Below, piece by piece: positions 1-7,698 of a DNA stretch of 34,255 nucleotides. The translations under genes and the position numbers were made by a program. Source of the stretch: Nitrosomonas sp. (lineage in GTDB: Bacteria > Pseudomonadota > Gammaproteobacteria > Burkholderiales > Nitrosomonadaceae); the NCBI GenBank assembly GCA_021774265.1, contig JAJFJG010000151.1, positions 1 through 34,255 on the forward strand, read 5' to 3'. Below the pieces are notes generated by a model. The model worked only from the letters and a program-made list of their open reading frames with translations, ran no database searches and had not been told where the DNA came from. Positions within the stretch are counted from its first letter, which is position 1. Every line of letters starts with the position of its first letter.

Positions 1-28
1 GTCTTCTTACTTCAGCAATAATATCCAT
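1..28 (-). CDS. 5' end of an IS21-family transposase gene (istA-like), cut by the window edge
   Basis: Only nine codons are visible on the minus strand, reading MDIIAEVRR from an ATG at 28-26. A good ribosome binding site (GGAG, complement of 37-40) lies 8 bases upstream, so this is very likely a true gene start. The peptide resembles the usual IstA opening of IS21-family transposases (MD/E-I-I-x-E-I/V-R-R), which leads into a helix-turn-helix. Two similar direct repeats lie just upstream at 87-102 and 121-136, as expected for the multiple transposase-binding repeats of IS21 ends. The family call rests on nine residues plus this context, so it is tentative. The rest of the element lies outside the window. 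Confidence 0.5.
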
Positions 29-38
29 ACTTAACACT

Positions 39-118
39 CCAGAGTTCTCCGACAAAATGTCGGATATTAATCAATCTGGGGTGGAAACTTTTCAACGCTG
101 TTTTCCCCAGAACTCTGG
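39..118 (-). promoter_or_regulatory. Three-branched inverted repeat over the istA ribosome binding site
   Basis: CCAGAGTTCT (39-48) and AGAACTCTGG (109-118) form a perfect 10-bp stem. It encloses a perfect hairpin CCGACA-AAA-TGTCGG (49-63) and a second stem GGGG/CCCC (78-81 with 105-108). In RNA read from the minus strand, the last bases of the outer stem include the GG of the istA GGAG ribosome binding site, so the fold would block istA translation. The pairing is seen directly. The role, damping of read-through expression as known for IS10 and IS50, is inferred. Confidence 0.55.
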
Positions 119-136
119 TAAGTTTTGCACGCTGAT
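87..136. repeat. Two imperfect 16-bp direct repeats, probable IS-end transposase sites
   Basis: ACTTTTCAACGCTGTT (87-102) and AGTTTTGCACGCTGAT (121-136) match at 12 of 16 positions with starts 34 bp apart. IS21-family elements carry multiple short repeats near their ends, upstream of istA, which fits the neighbouring gene start. The outer boundary of the element and any target duplication could not be located. Confidence 0.4.
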
Positions 137-514
137 TAACATATTGAAAAACTATTTTAAATTGAGACTACTCACAGCCACTATAAAATCACTGTCCAGT
201 GTGCGTCAACATTAAATTTGGATTTGTTGTGGAAATTAAGTTGGCGAAATAAATGAATTTGCTTAATAAGTCGTGCTTTGCAAAGGTCTAGGGAAATTCT
301 GTATCAACAGTTAAGCGATATACTTCCGGGATTCTTACGCAATTTACGGGGAGGTTACGGGGAGGGTACGGCTATATTCATATACATTCTTCGCGGCAAT
401 GACTTTTAAACCGAAATGTTAAGCATTTTTTATGTTAGTTTGATTCTTAACTGTGTTAGTTTCCTTCCTTATTAAACCCTGAATTGAACCCTAAAACTCT
501 AGTATTTATTGATA
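137..514. other. Intergenic region upstream of pqiA with an 11-bp tandem duplication
   Basis: No gene is supported here. It should contain the outer end of the IS-like element and the promoter of the pqi operon, but neither could be placed firmly. The clearest structure is a head-to-tail duplication of TTACGGGGAGG at 344-354 and 355-365, followed by a partial GTACGG. No strong Shine-Dalgarno sequence precedes the first pqiA. Confidence 0.4.
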
Positions 515-1141
515 ATGAGTAATTGTTTTTCTTTAATTGCCTGCCATGAGTGCGATTTGCTTTATAAAATCGATCGCAGCCCAAGGCAGGGTGTCGTCAA
601 ATGCAGAAGGTGTGGCGCGGTCTTAGTGAAACATGAACGACATAAATTAGAGCACACTATTGCGTTGGCCATCACTGGCTTGGCGCTTTTTGTCCTGGCT
701 AATGTCTTTCCGATACTAAGTTTTGGATTTGAAGGGCAGGTCACGGAAATGATACTCTTCACCAGCGTCAAGAGTTTGTATGATCAACAAATGTGGTCTT
801 TGGCGATTTTGGTATTCCTGACCAGCATTGCGCTACCATTTGCCCGGTTGATGGCATTGCTGTATGTGTTCATACCTATTAAGTTTAATCGGACACCGTG
901 GAAGATGGCGGTCATTTTTAGACTTATTTATTCGCTTCATCCATGGAGTATGATAGAGGTGCTTATGTTGGGTATCCTGGTATCAATCGTAAAACTGAGC
1001 GTATTAGCGACTATTATACCAGGTGTTGCCTTGTGGTCTTTCGCTGCATTGATTTTCGTTCTCGCCGCTACCGCATCCAGTTTAGATCCTGATTTGGTCT
1101 GGGAGCGATTCGAAATTGATACTCCGCCTAGTTTGTATTGA
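515..1141 (+). CDS. pqiA: PqiA-type inner-membrane protein (first copy)
   Basis: This 208-residue protein is one half of what E. coli PqiA/LetA carries in a single chain: a rubredoxin-like zinc ribbon and a four-helix membrane domain. The ribbon is seen as CHEC near residue 10 and CRRC near residue 31. It is followed by hydrophobic segments including a stretch ending in ANVFPI, typical of the family. PqiA works with PqiB and PqiC, an MCE system thought to move lipid between inner and outer membranes. ATG at 515 is chosen; an in-frame TTG at 509 would add two residues and neither has a strong Shine-Dalgarno site. The second pqiA follows after 14 bases, so the two are probably co-transcribed and act as a split PqiA. 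Confidence 0.88.
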   Translation: MSNCFSLIACHECDLLYKIDRSPRQGVVKCRRCGAVLVKHERHKLEHTIALAITGLALFVLANVFPILSFGFEGQVTEMILFTSVKSLYDQQMWSLAILVFLTSIALPFARLMALLYVFIPIKFNRTPWKMAVIFRLIYSLHPWSMIEVLMLGILVSIVKLSVLATIIPGVALWSFAALIFVLAATASSLDPDLVWERFEIDTPPSLY

Positions 1142-1155
1142 TGTGACACTGGAAT

Positions 1156-1791
1156 ATGAAAAAGCATATCATTACTGCAGCTCAACTGGATTTATTGAAT
1201 TGCCATAGTTGTGGGCTGCTGTCGAAAGCAGCAGGACGAGTTCACAATGTTTTGAAGTGCCCGCGTTGCGGCGCGGAACTCCATCAACGTAAACCACGAA
1301 GTATCCCTTATACTTGGGCATTTTTGATTGCTGCCTACATCATGTATATTCCCGCAAACCTTTTGCCAATCATGACAACGACCAGTTTAGGACATGTTCA
1401 GCCGGATACGATTATGAGTGGGGTCACTTACCTTGTGGTGTCCGGATCATGGCCATTGGCGTTAATCATTTTTGTTGCCAGCGTGTTAGTGCCAGTATTA
1501 AAACTCATTATTTTGACGTATTTGTTGCTATCAGTGCAATTTAAATCTCAGTGGCGGCCTGCCGACAGAACTCGACTTTACCGCATTACCGAAGTTGTGG
1601 GACGATGGTCTATGGTTGATATTTACGTGGTGGCATTAATGGTAACCCTGGTTAATATTCAAGGGTTAGCAGAAATTGACGCTGGACCCGGAGCAATTGC
1701 CTTTGGCGCAGTGGTTGTGTTGACAATGTTTGCGGCGATTGTGTTCGATCCACGGCTAATATGGGACAATATAGGTCGAACTTATGAGTGA
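1156..1791 (+). CDS. pqiA: PqiA-type inner-membrane protein (second copy)
   Basis: This 211-residue protein has the same architecture as the preceding gene: a zinc ribbon (CHSC near residue 16, CPRC near residue 35) followed by four predicted membrane helices, with the family-like segment PANLLPIM. A region around residues 143-160 (RITEVVGRWSMVDIYVVALM) matches the conserved core of PqiA proteins. It starts at ATG 1156 and overlaps pqiB by 8 bases, which suggests translational coupling. Together the two PqiA copies would reproduce the tandem arrangement of full-length E. coli PqiA or LetA. The predicted role is the inner-membrane partner of the MCE protein PqiB. Confidence 0.9.
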   Translation: MKKHIITAAQLDLLNCHSCGLLSKAAGRVHNVLKCPRCGAELHQRKPRSIPYTWAFLIAAYIMYIPANLLPIMTTTSLGHVQPDTIMSGVTYLVVSGSWPLALIIFVASVLVPVLKLIILTYLLLSVQFKSQWRPADRTRLYRITEVVGRWSMVDIYVVALMVTLVNIQGLAEIDAGPGAIAFGAVVVLTMFAAIVFDPRLIWDNIGRTYE

Positions 1792-3415
1792 GAAGCGCCC
1801 AGAGGACATTGGACTTGATAATATTCCGGAGGCAGTGCTCGAAGAAAAGCCAGAACGAGTTTCGATCGTCTGGTTAATTCCTCTAGTTACCTTGTTAATT
1901 GGGGCCTGGTTGGGCTATAAAGCATGGTCAGAGATGGGGCCGACAGTCAACGTTACGTTCAAATCGGCGGAAGGTCTCATAGCCGGAAAAACCAAGGTCA
2001 AGTATAAAAACGTCGAAATTGGAACAGTGGATGGAATCGAGCTGAGCGCCGATATGTCTCACGTTGTTCTAACAGTCAGTATGGTCAAAAGTGCTGATGC
2101 TTATTTGACAGAAACGACTCGGTTTTGGGTCGTCCGCGCTCGCGTTGCAGCTGGAGAGGTGTCCGGGTTAGAAACGGTAATGTCGGGTGCTTATGTTGGT
2201 ATTGATCCTGGGGCAGGAGGCGCAACGGCAAAGCATTTTACCGGATTGGAAATTCCGCCTGTGGTTACAAAAAATTTATCCGGCAGGCATTTTCATTTGC
2301 GCTCTGACGATCTCGGCTCTTTGGATCTGGGGTCGCCCGTCTATTACAAAAAAATAAAAGCTGGAAGTGTAATCAGTCAAAAGCTGGCTGAAGACGGTAA
2401 ATCGGTGATACTAGGGGTATTCATAAATACGCCCTACGATAAGTTTGTCAATCAGGATACCCGATTTTGGAATGCCAGCGGACTCGACTTAACCTTGGGT
2501 GCCAATGGTATCAAGATGCATACTGAGTCTTTCGTAACCATGGTAGTTGGTGGAATCGCGTTTGAGAATCCCAGTGGTTCAATGCAAGCACCGGCCGTAG
2601 ACGAATGGAAAAAATTTATTCTTTATGAAAATTACGAAGCGATCACGGAAGGCGCGCATCTACAATCGGCCAGCTACCTTTTATATTTTACCGGATCTGT
2701 CCGAGGTCTCAGCATAGGAGCGCCGGTTGAGCTTAAGGGGATTAAGCTGGGGCAGGTAACTGAGATCAAGATGGAATATGATCCTGATACGAAGAATGTC
2801 AAAATTCCGGTAACGATCCTAATGCAAATGAATCGCATTACTGTAAACGGAGTTCCTGATACTAACACTTTCATTCGTAATCACTACGGGGAATTACTTG
2901 ATGAACTCGTACAGCAAGGCCTTCGCGCTCAACTTCAGACCGGAAATTATGTCACTGGACAGTTACTTGTGGATCTGAATTTCTACCCGGACGTATCGCC
3001 GACAGAAATTAACTGGGAAACCAATCCCCCTATTTTTCCAACTATTCCGACGTCGCTTGAAAAAGTTTCTAATACAATTTTTAGTATTATCAAAAGGCTG
3101 GAAGAGCTGCCATTGGAAAAAATGGGCAAACAACTTTATCAAACCATTGATTCATTGACGGAGACTATGAAGCAGACGGAACTGCTGACAAAAAATCTGA
3201 ATGATGCGGTAACACCCGCGGTAATCGCCACTTTGCAACAAACAGAAAAAACACTGGCTACGGTTGAAAATGTGCTTGAAGACGAGTCTCCCGTTAAACA
3301 AGATCTGAGTCGCGTGATGGATGAGTTATCCAAAGCGCTCCGATCAATCCGATTGTTGGCGGATTATTTGGAACAAAATCCCGATGCTTTAATTTATGGT
3401 AAGGAGACTAATTGA
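1784..3415 (+). CDS. pqiB: MCE-domain intermembrane transport protein PqiB
   Basis: This 543-residue protein has one N-terminal membrane anchor (about residues 28-50), then three MCE/MlaD domains and a C-terminal helical region rich in coiled-coil-like sequence (about 425-530). The first MCE domain is marked by the segment around FKSAEGLIAGKTKVKYK, and the third by GSVRGLSIGAPVELKGIKLG. Length and three-domain layout match E. coli PqiB (546 residues), whose stacked MCE rings and helical needle span the periplasm. It sits between pqiA and pqiC with an overlap at each end (8 and 4 bases), so the four genes form one operon for envelope lipid homeostasis. Confidence 0.93.
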   Translation: MSEKRPEDIGLDNIPEAVLEEKPERVSIVWLIPLVTLLIGAWLGYKAWSEMGPTVNVTFKSAEGLIAGKTKVKYKNVEIGTVDGIELSADMSHVVLTVSMVKSADAYLTETTRFWVVRARVAAGEVSGLETVMSGAYVGIDPGAGGATAKHFTGLEIPPVVTKNLSGRHFHLRSDDLGSLDLGSPVYYKKIKAGSVISQKLAEDGKSVILGVFINTPYDKFVNQDTRFWNASGLDLTLGANGIKMHTESFVTMVVGGIAFENPSGSMQAPAVDEWKKFILYENYEAITEGAHLQSASYLLYFTGSVRGLSIGAPVELKGIKLGQVTEIKMEYDPDTKNVKIPVTILMQMNRITVNGVPDTNTFIRNHYGELLDELVQQGLRAQLQTGNYVTGQLLVDLNFYPDVSPTEINWETNPPIFPTIPTSLEKVSNTIFSIIKRLEELPLEKMGKQLYQTIDSLTETMKQTELLTKNLNDAVTPAVIATLQQTEKTLATVENVLEDESPVKQDLSRVMDELSKALRSIRLLADYLEQNPDALIYGKETN

Positions 3416-4029
3416 AAAAATTAACGCTAAGGTGCCTTGGTTTGGGTATTCTAGTTCTGGTCGGTGGTTGCGCAGGAGGGCCGTCTCCGAAGTTTTATAC
3501 TTTGAGTCCAATGTCGGGCCAGGTTAACCGACTGGAAATCTTAACCGAGACCCGCCCGTTCAGCATTGCAATCGCACCGATCAAGTTTCCCGATTTTTTG
3601 GATCGTCCTCAAATTGTGACCCGACCAAGTCCTAATACGCTCAAATTGTCTGAATTTCACCGTTGGGGTGGTTCCTTATCCAGTAATTTTACGCGAGTAC
3701 TTGGAGAAAACTTGTCGACATTGTTGAGTACCGACAGAATATTTTATCCGCGGCAGGCGAAAGCCTTTCCCATTGATTATCGTCTGAGTCTCAACGTTAA
3801 AGCATTTGAAGGTGAAATTGGAAAAGAAGTGGTTTTAGATGTGGATTGGGTAGTCATCGATCAGCGGGGCAAAGAAGCCACTATGATGCAAAATACTGTA
3901 ATTCGTGAACCGGTGCAGCAGTTGGATTATGAATCATTCGTTGCGGCCCAAAGTCGTGCGCTGGCAGCTCTTAGCCATCGAATTGCCAGCGCCTTGGAAC
4001 AATATTCTACCCGCCAGAATAAGAAATAA
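3412..4029 (+). CDS. pqiC: PqiC outer-membrane lipoprotein
   Basis: This is a 205-residue lipoprotein with a signal peptide and a lipobox ending LVGGC, the cysteine being about residue 20. It belongs to the PqiC/ABC-type transport auxiliary lipoprotein family (DUF330/YmbA), seen in the opening FYTLSP and the segment around RWGGSLSSNFTRVLGENL. It is thought to cap the PqiB needle at the outer membrane. The start is a TTG at 3412, supported by AAGGAG at 3401-3406 five bases upstream. The frame overlaps the pqiB stop by four bases. No ATG start gives a signal peptide, so the TTG is well supported. Confidence 0.9.
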   Translation: MKKLTLRCLGLGILVLVGGCAGGPSPKFYTLSPMSGQVNRLEILTETRPFSIAIAPIKFPDFLDRPQIVTRPSPNTLKLSEFHRWGGSLSSNFTRVLGENLSTLLSTDRIFYPRQAKAFPIDYRLSLNVKAFEGEIGKEVVLDVDWVVIDQRGKEATMMQNTVIREPVQQLDYESFVAAQSRALAALSHRIASALEQYSTRQNKK

Positions 4030-4043
4030 GGTAAACACTCGGA

Positions 4044-5000
4044 ATGCTCATGATTTTAATAAGCCTACTCAGCGGCCTTCTGCTGCTCTGGCTCGGTGGA
4101 GAAGGGTTTGTGCGTGGCAGTGTCGCAGTAGCCATGCGGCTCAATGTCTCTCAGCTGATGATTGGCTTAACTCTTGTCGGGTTTGGCACGTCGTTACCGG
4201 AACTGATAACGAGCGTAACCGCTGCACTAGCTGGCACTCCTGGCTTAGCGGTCGGGAATATCGTAGGGAGCAACATCGCAAACATCCTCTTGGTCTTGGC
4301 GGTGGCGGCACTCATTAAGCCTGTGAGCTCACGATCGGAGGCTTTCTATCGTGACACCAGCGCCTTGGCTGCTGCTACAGTCATCGGTACTATTTTTATC
4401 CTCTTTGGAGACATTGGGCGTATCCATGGCTTGATTCTATTGGCCGGACTTGCTGCGTATATCGTGCGGGTCTACTTGACGGAAAAACAACACGGCCTCG
4501 CAAATATTAAGCTCACTGATAAAGCGCAGGTTGTTAGGCCTAAACCGGAAACCTTGCTGGTGGCAATAACGTTGGTAATCGGCGGGTTATCTGCTGTTAT
4601 TGGAGGTGCTTGGTTGTTCGTTTTCGGCGCAACCAAGCTTGCCCTGGTCTGGGGTGTTTCTGAGACTTTTATTGGCCTTAGCGTCGTCGCGGTTGGTACG
4701 TCGTTACCTGAATTAGTCATCACTGGCGTTGCCTCATTTCGCGGTAGATCCGACGTGGCGCTTGGCAACATCATAGGAAGTAATATGTTCAACATTCTTG
4801 GTGTTTTGGGTGTTACCGCACTTACTGTTCCATTTGAAGTGCCGCCAGAACTAAGTATCTTCGATTTACTTGTCATGCTCGCGGCAACGGCTTTACTTAT
4901 TGCCTGCGCCGCTACAGGTAAACGCGTAACGCGATGGGAAGGCGGTGGATTGCTTGTTTGTTATGTTGTATTCATGGTCGCTCGAGCTAGTGTTGCATAA
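4044..5000 (+). CDS. YrbG-like Ca2+/Na+ (CaCA) antiporter
   Basis: This 318-residue inner-membrane protein has the two inverted alpha-repeats of the Ca2+/cation antiporter superfamily. Repeat one carries GTSLPEL (about residue 49) with GNIVGSNIANI, and repeat two GTSLPEL (about 219) with GNIIGSNMFNI. These acidic helices bind the exchanged cations. Length fits bacterial YrbG. It begins 14 bases after pqiC in the same direction and is probably the last gene of that operon. In E. coli yrbG sits next to the mla lipid-transport genes, another MCE system, so pairing of this exchanger with MCE operons is a recurring context whose reason is not obvious. Confidence 0.9.
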   Translation: MLMILISLLSGLLLLWLGGEGFVRGSVAVAMRLNVSQLMIGLTLVGFGTSLPELITSVTAALAGTPGLAVGNIVGSNIANILLVLAVAALIKPVSSRSEAFYRDTSALAAATVIGTIFILFGDIGRIHGLILLAGLAAYIVRVYLTEKQHGLANIKLTDKAQVVRPKPETLLVAITLVIGGLSAVIGGAWLFVFGATKLALVWGVSETFIGLSVVAVGTSLPELVITGVASFRGRSDVALGNIIGSNMFNILGVLGVTALTVPFEVPPELSIFDLLVMLAATALLIACAATGKRVTRWEGGGLLVCYVVFMVARASVA

Positions 5001-5366
5001 TAGATGCTAGGTCTTACATTTATTGTAATGTGTAAAGCGGAATCCAGATTAATCGATGAAAATGTTTATAGATCGATATTTTATTATCGTTCAGAAACAA
5101 AGAAATGGATATGACTTTCTCCATTGTTGATGTTGGGGGTGGAGCATATCTCGGGAGGTTGCCATCCTTGGGTACATGTAAATAGCCAAGGTACCTGTCT
5201 CGGCAACCCAGGTGTGGGGCGTTATTGAGATGCTAAACTTTCGTGGTAATGTAGAGTTCTATCGCCTTTTTTCAGGTTATGCTGTGTCGATCATCAATGC
5301 GCATGTCTATAGGTTATGATACGACCAAGCATCTTGATTCTTGAAACCAACTAAATAGAAATACAC
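5001..5366. other. 366-bp gap between the antiporter and transglycosylase genes
   Basis: No credible gene was found; the longest ATG-started frames I noticed are about 15 codons. The notable structure is a two-tier inverted repeat at 5157-5208, listed separately. The promoter of the transglycosylase should lie in the last 100 bases, but I see no convincing -35/-10 pair. Confidence 0.5.
5157..5208. repeat. Two-tier imperfect inverted repeat
   Basis: The outer arms GGTTGCC (5157-5163) and GGCAACC (5202-5208) enclose the inner arms CCTTGG (5166-5171) and CCAAGG (5186-5191), with a 14-base loop. GGTAC (5171-5175) and GTACC (5191-5195) offer an alternative inner pairing. No T-run follows, so it is not a standard intrinsic terminator. 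It could be a structured leader, a protein-binding site or a dispersed palindrome. Confidence 0.45.
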
Positions 5367-7559
5367 TTGAAAAATCTAATTTCAAAATACCGCTATCAGT
5401 CAACATTATACTTGTTGGCTGTTTTCTTTTTACTGCCGGTTTCATTTGTTGAAGCTAAAGAAATCAATATTCCTGTACAAATTGATTATCGCTATCTGCA
5501 ACAGGCTTTAATTAAACAAATTTATACTGATCCAATTCAGAGCAAGGAGATTTGGAACGACGGTGGTGGTTGCAGTAAGATTGTATTATCAGATCCGCGC
5601 ATAGATAGCATGAATGGATTACTGCGGATTACCAATCAAGCTTTTATTAATATTAGTTTACCAATGGGTACAAAGTGTACTCCTGTCTATAAGCGAACGG
5701 GGATTGTAGAAACCTATCATCAACCATTGATTGAGAATAACGGCTTCGCTCTGCGTTTTGATGTCGTTGATATGAAAGTATATAACCTGGACAAGACCCC
5801 GTTGGCTGAGGGTCGTGCCCTCGAATTACTAAATCAGTTTGTAAATCCCCAGCTTTCAGCTATGCGTGTTGATTTAGCACCTATGGCTGCTGATATCAAA
5901 CAATTTCTGCCGGAGATCATACCTGTAGAAAATACGGAGATCCTACAAAAATTACTGAATTCACTGTCTTTCCGAACTATTACAGCAAAACAAGTTTATC
6001 TAGATATAGTGCTGGGACTTACAGTAGACGATATTCCTCATGTAAAACACTTTGAACCACCTCTGACACAAGCGGAATTGGATCGTTGGGAACAAGGCTC
6101 GCAACAATGGGATGCTTTTCTTACTTACACGATAAAACAGATTGCTGCCCACAGTAAATCCGCTACAGTTAGAGAAACGCTATTGGATTTATTGATTGAA
6201 ACACGCTACGACATATTAGCATTGTTATCAGGCACTGTTGACCATGATTCCGATCCAGTCAAAGCTTTGCTCATCAATGTTTGGGAGCGCCTTGTGCCTG
6301 TGCTACGTATGGTGTCTCATGAGCTTGAAGGTGATTTACCGCTACACTATCTTACATTTATTGTTGCAGGCGATATTCTGCAAATCATGGATAATCTGAG
6401 TCCCGGTATTGGCCTGGAAATTTCAATGGATGGCCTGCGCCGTATGGCACGAATGCTCGCGCCTGACGATAAATATGATTCCTTGGAATATAACCAAGAT
6501 ATCGACCCCTTGTTACGTAAGTTGTTAGGTACGTCTCTTTTACAGCAATTTGGAAATATTGTGTTTCCGACTAACGTATCCTGGTTCATAAAGTCGGCAC
6601 ATGCGTCAACTAATAATGCTCTGTTGCGACGAAAGTTGAATAACTGGGCTCCTTCACACGATGATGTTAATGAATATCTCCCTTTGGTTCATCGGTTGAT
6701 GATACAAACAGCGTCTGACACTCAAAAATCAAGAAAACTGAATCCCACTTATCAAAAACTATTTTACGATATGTTGCTGGCAACCGCTTGGCAGGAAAGT
6801 TGTTGGCGTCAGTTTGTTAAATCAGGAAATGGCATTAAAACCATTATGTCTGCTTCAGGGGATATCGGAATCATGCAGGTTAACCGGAAAGTCTGGCGTG
6901 GATTTTATGATACAAAGCAACTGGAAAAGGATATTGCTTATAACGTGACTGCGGGCAGTGAAATTCTGCTTCATTATTTCATAGATCATGCGATAAAAAA
7001 GGAACTTAGCAAAAGTGGTGGTGGTGATAATCTTGTCCGCGCATCATACGGTGCATACAATGGAGGCCCACGCCACCTTACACGCTACCGTAAGGCTGAT
7101 GTGTCCGCAGAATTGCGTAAAATTGACGAGTCATTCTTGAGTAAGTACAGAAAGATTAAAGACGGCGACATTATGTCTGTTGCGAGTTGTTATGGAGAAG
7201 CTTCAGGTACTGTAAAGTTCGACACTCAACTTAAACAAAAACATGGGGTCACTAACATACCTGCCCCGGAATCAAAGCCTTCTAAGCGGTCTACCAAGTT
7301 GCTGCTGTCAAACCCGCAGAATTTCACCATCCAGCTGATGTCATCAAAACACGAAGCTCAAGTTATTAAGTTTATGCAACAAAATAAACTTGAAGCAAAA
7401 GCTGAATATTTTATTCGCCGACATAACAATGAAACTTGGTATAAGCTGATATATGGCCGTTATGTCAGTCGTAAGGCCGCTGAAGGTGAAGCGCAATCGT
7501 TAAAAAAACGATTGAATCTCTCTGACCTATGGGTACGTCAAATATCAAGCATAAGATAA
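5367..7559 (+). CDS. Large periplasmic lytic transglycosylase (SLT domain) with C-terminal SPOR domain
   Basis: This 730-residue protein is predicted to cleave peptidoglycan glycan strands. It has a signal peptide (cut near VEA-KE, about residue 31), then about 420 residues I cannot assign. The SLT lysozyme-like domain follows (about 465-590), with the catalytic glutamate in AWQES (E477), GDIGIMQVN, and AYNGGP (563-568). The C-terminal SPOR domain (about 652-725) begins NFTIQLMSSK and binds denuded peptidoglycan at division or remodelling sites. The start is TTG at 5367; no ATG exists upstream of the signal peptide. It stands alone, 367 bases after the antiporter gene. The length is unusual because of the big N-terminal region. 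Confidence 0.85.
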   Translation: MKNLISKYRYQSTLYLLAVFFLLPVSFVEAKEINIPVQIDYRYLQQALIKQIYTDPIQSKEIWNDGGGCSKIVLSDPRIDSMNGLLRITNQAFINISLPMGTKCTPVYKRTGIVETYHQPLIENNGFALRFDVVDMKVYNLDKTPLAEGRALELLNQFVNPQLSAMRVDLAPMAADIKQFLPEIIPVENTEILQKLLNSLSFRTITAKQVYLDIVLGLTVDDIPHVKHFEPPLTQAELDRWEQGSQQWDAFLTYTIKQIAAHSKSATVRETLLDLLIETRYDILALLSGTVDHDSDPVKALLINVWERLVPVLRMVSHELEGDLPLHYLTFIVAGDILQIMDNLSPGIGLEISMDGLRRMARMLAPDDKYDSLEYNQDIDPLLRKLLGTSLLQQFGNIVFPTNVSWFIKSAHASTNNALLRRKLNNWAPSHDDVNEYLPLVHRLMIQTASDTQKSRKLNPTYQKLFYDMLLATAWQESCWRQFVKSGNGIKTIMSASGDIGIMQVNRKVWRGFYDTKQLEKDIAYNVTAGSEILLHYFIDHAIKKELSKSGGGDNLVRASYGAYNGGPRHLTRYRKADVSAELRKIDESFLSKYRKIKDGDIMSVASCYGEASGTVKFDTQLKQKHGVTNIPAPESKPSKRSTKLLLSNPQNFTIQLMSSKHEAQVIKFMQQNKLEAKAEYFIRRHNNETWYKLIYGRYVSRKAAEGEAQSLKKRLNLSDLWVRQISSIR

Positions 7560-7590
7560 TGTGGTAATAAAATACCAAAGTAGTGATGTT

Positions 7591-7697
7591 TAAAAACCGC
7601 TTAACCTGAGAGAAGTTCTGGAAATAAAGTCTGACAACTATACTTTTTGATTTGGCAGAGAAAGGGTTGATTTAGGTTTCCAGCATAGAAAGTAGTC
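7591..7697. repeat. Diverged about 100-bp repeat, copy A
   Basis: This stretch aligns by eye with 12450-12550. Shared blocks in the same order include TAAAAACC, CTGAGA, GAAATAAAGT, TTGATTTGGCA and AGAAAG-AGTC. Copy A lies between the transglycosylase and the convergent lipoprotein gene. The two copies bracket the minus-strand cluster. Whether this is a dispersed element, a duplicated regulatory region or a trace of a segmental duplication is unclear. Confidence 0.5.
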
Positions 7698-7698
7698 T

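Noticed and set aside
3905-4318. A 137-codon frame spanning the end of pqiC and the start of the antiporter gene
   Set aside because: Both overlapped genes have strong family support. The extra frame is Arg/Trp/His-rich and looks like an out-of-frame shadow.
5157-5208. Integron attC site
   Set aside because: The core GTTRRRY/RYYYAAC arms are not present in the right arrangement, and no integrase or gene cassette is nearby.
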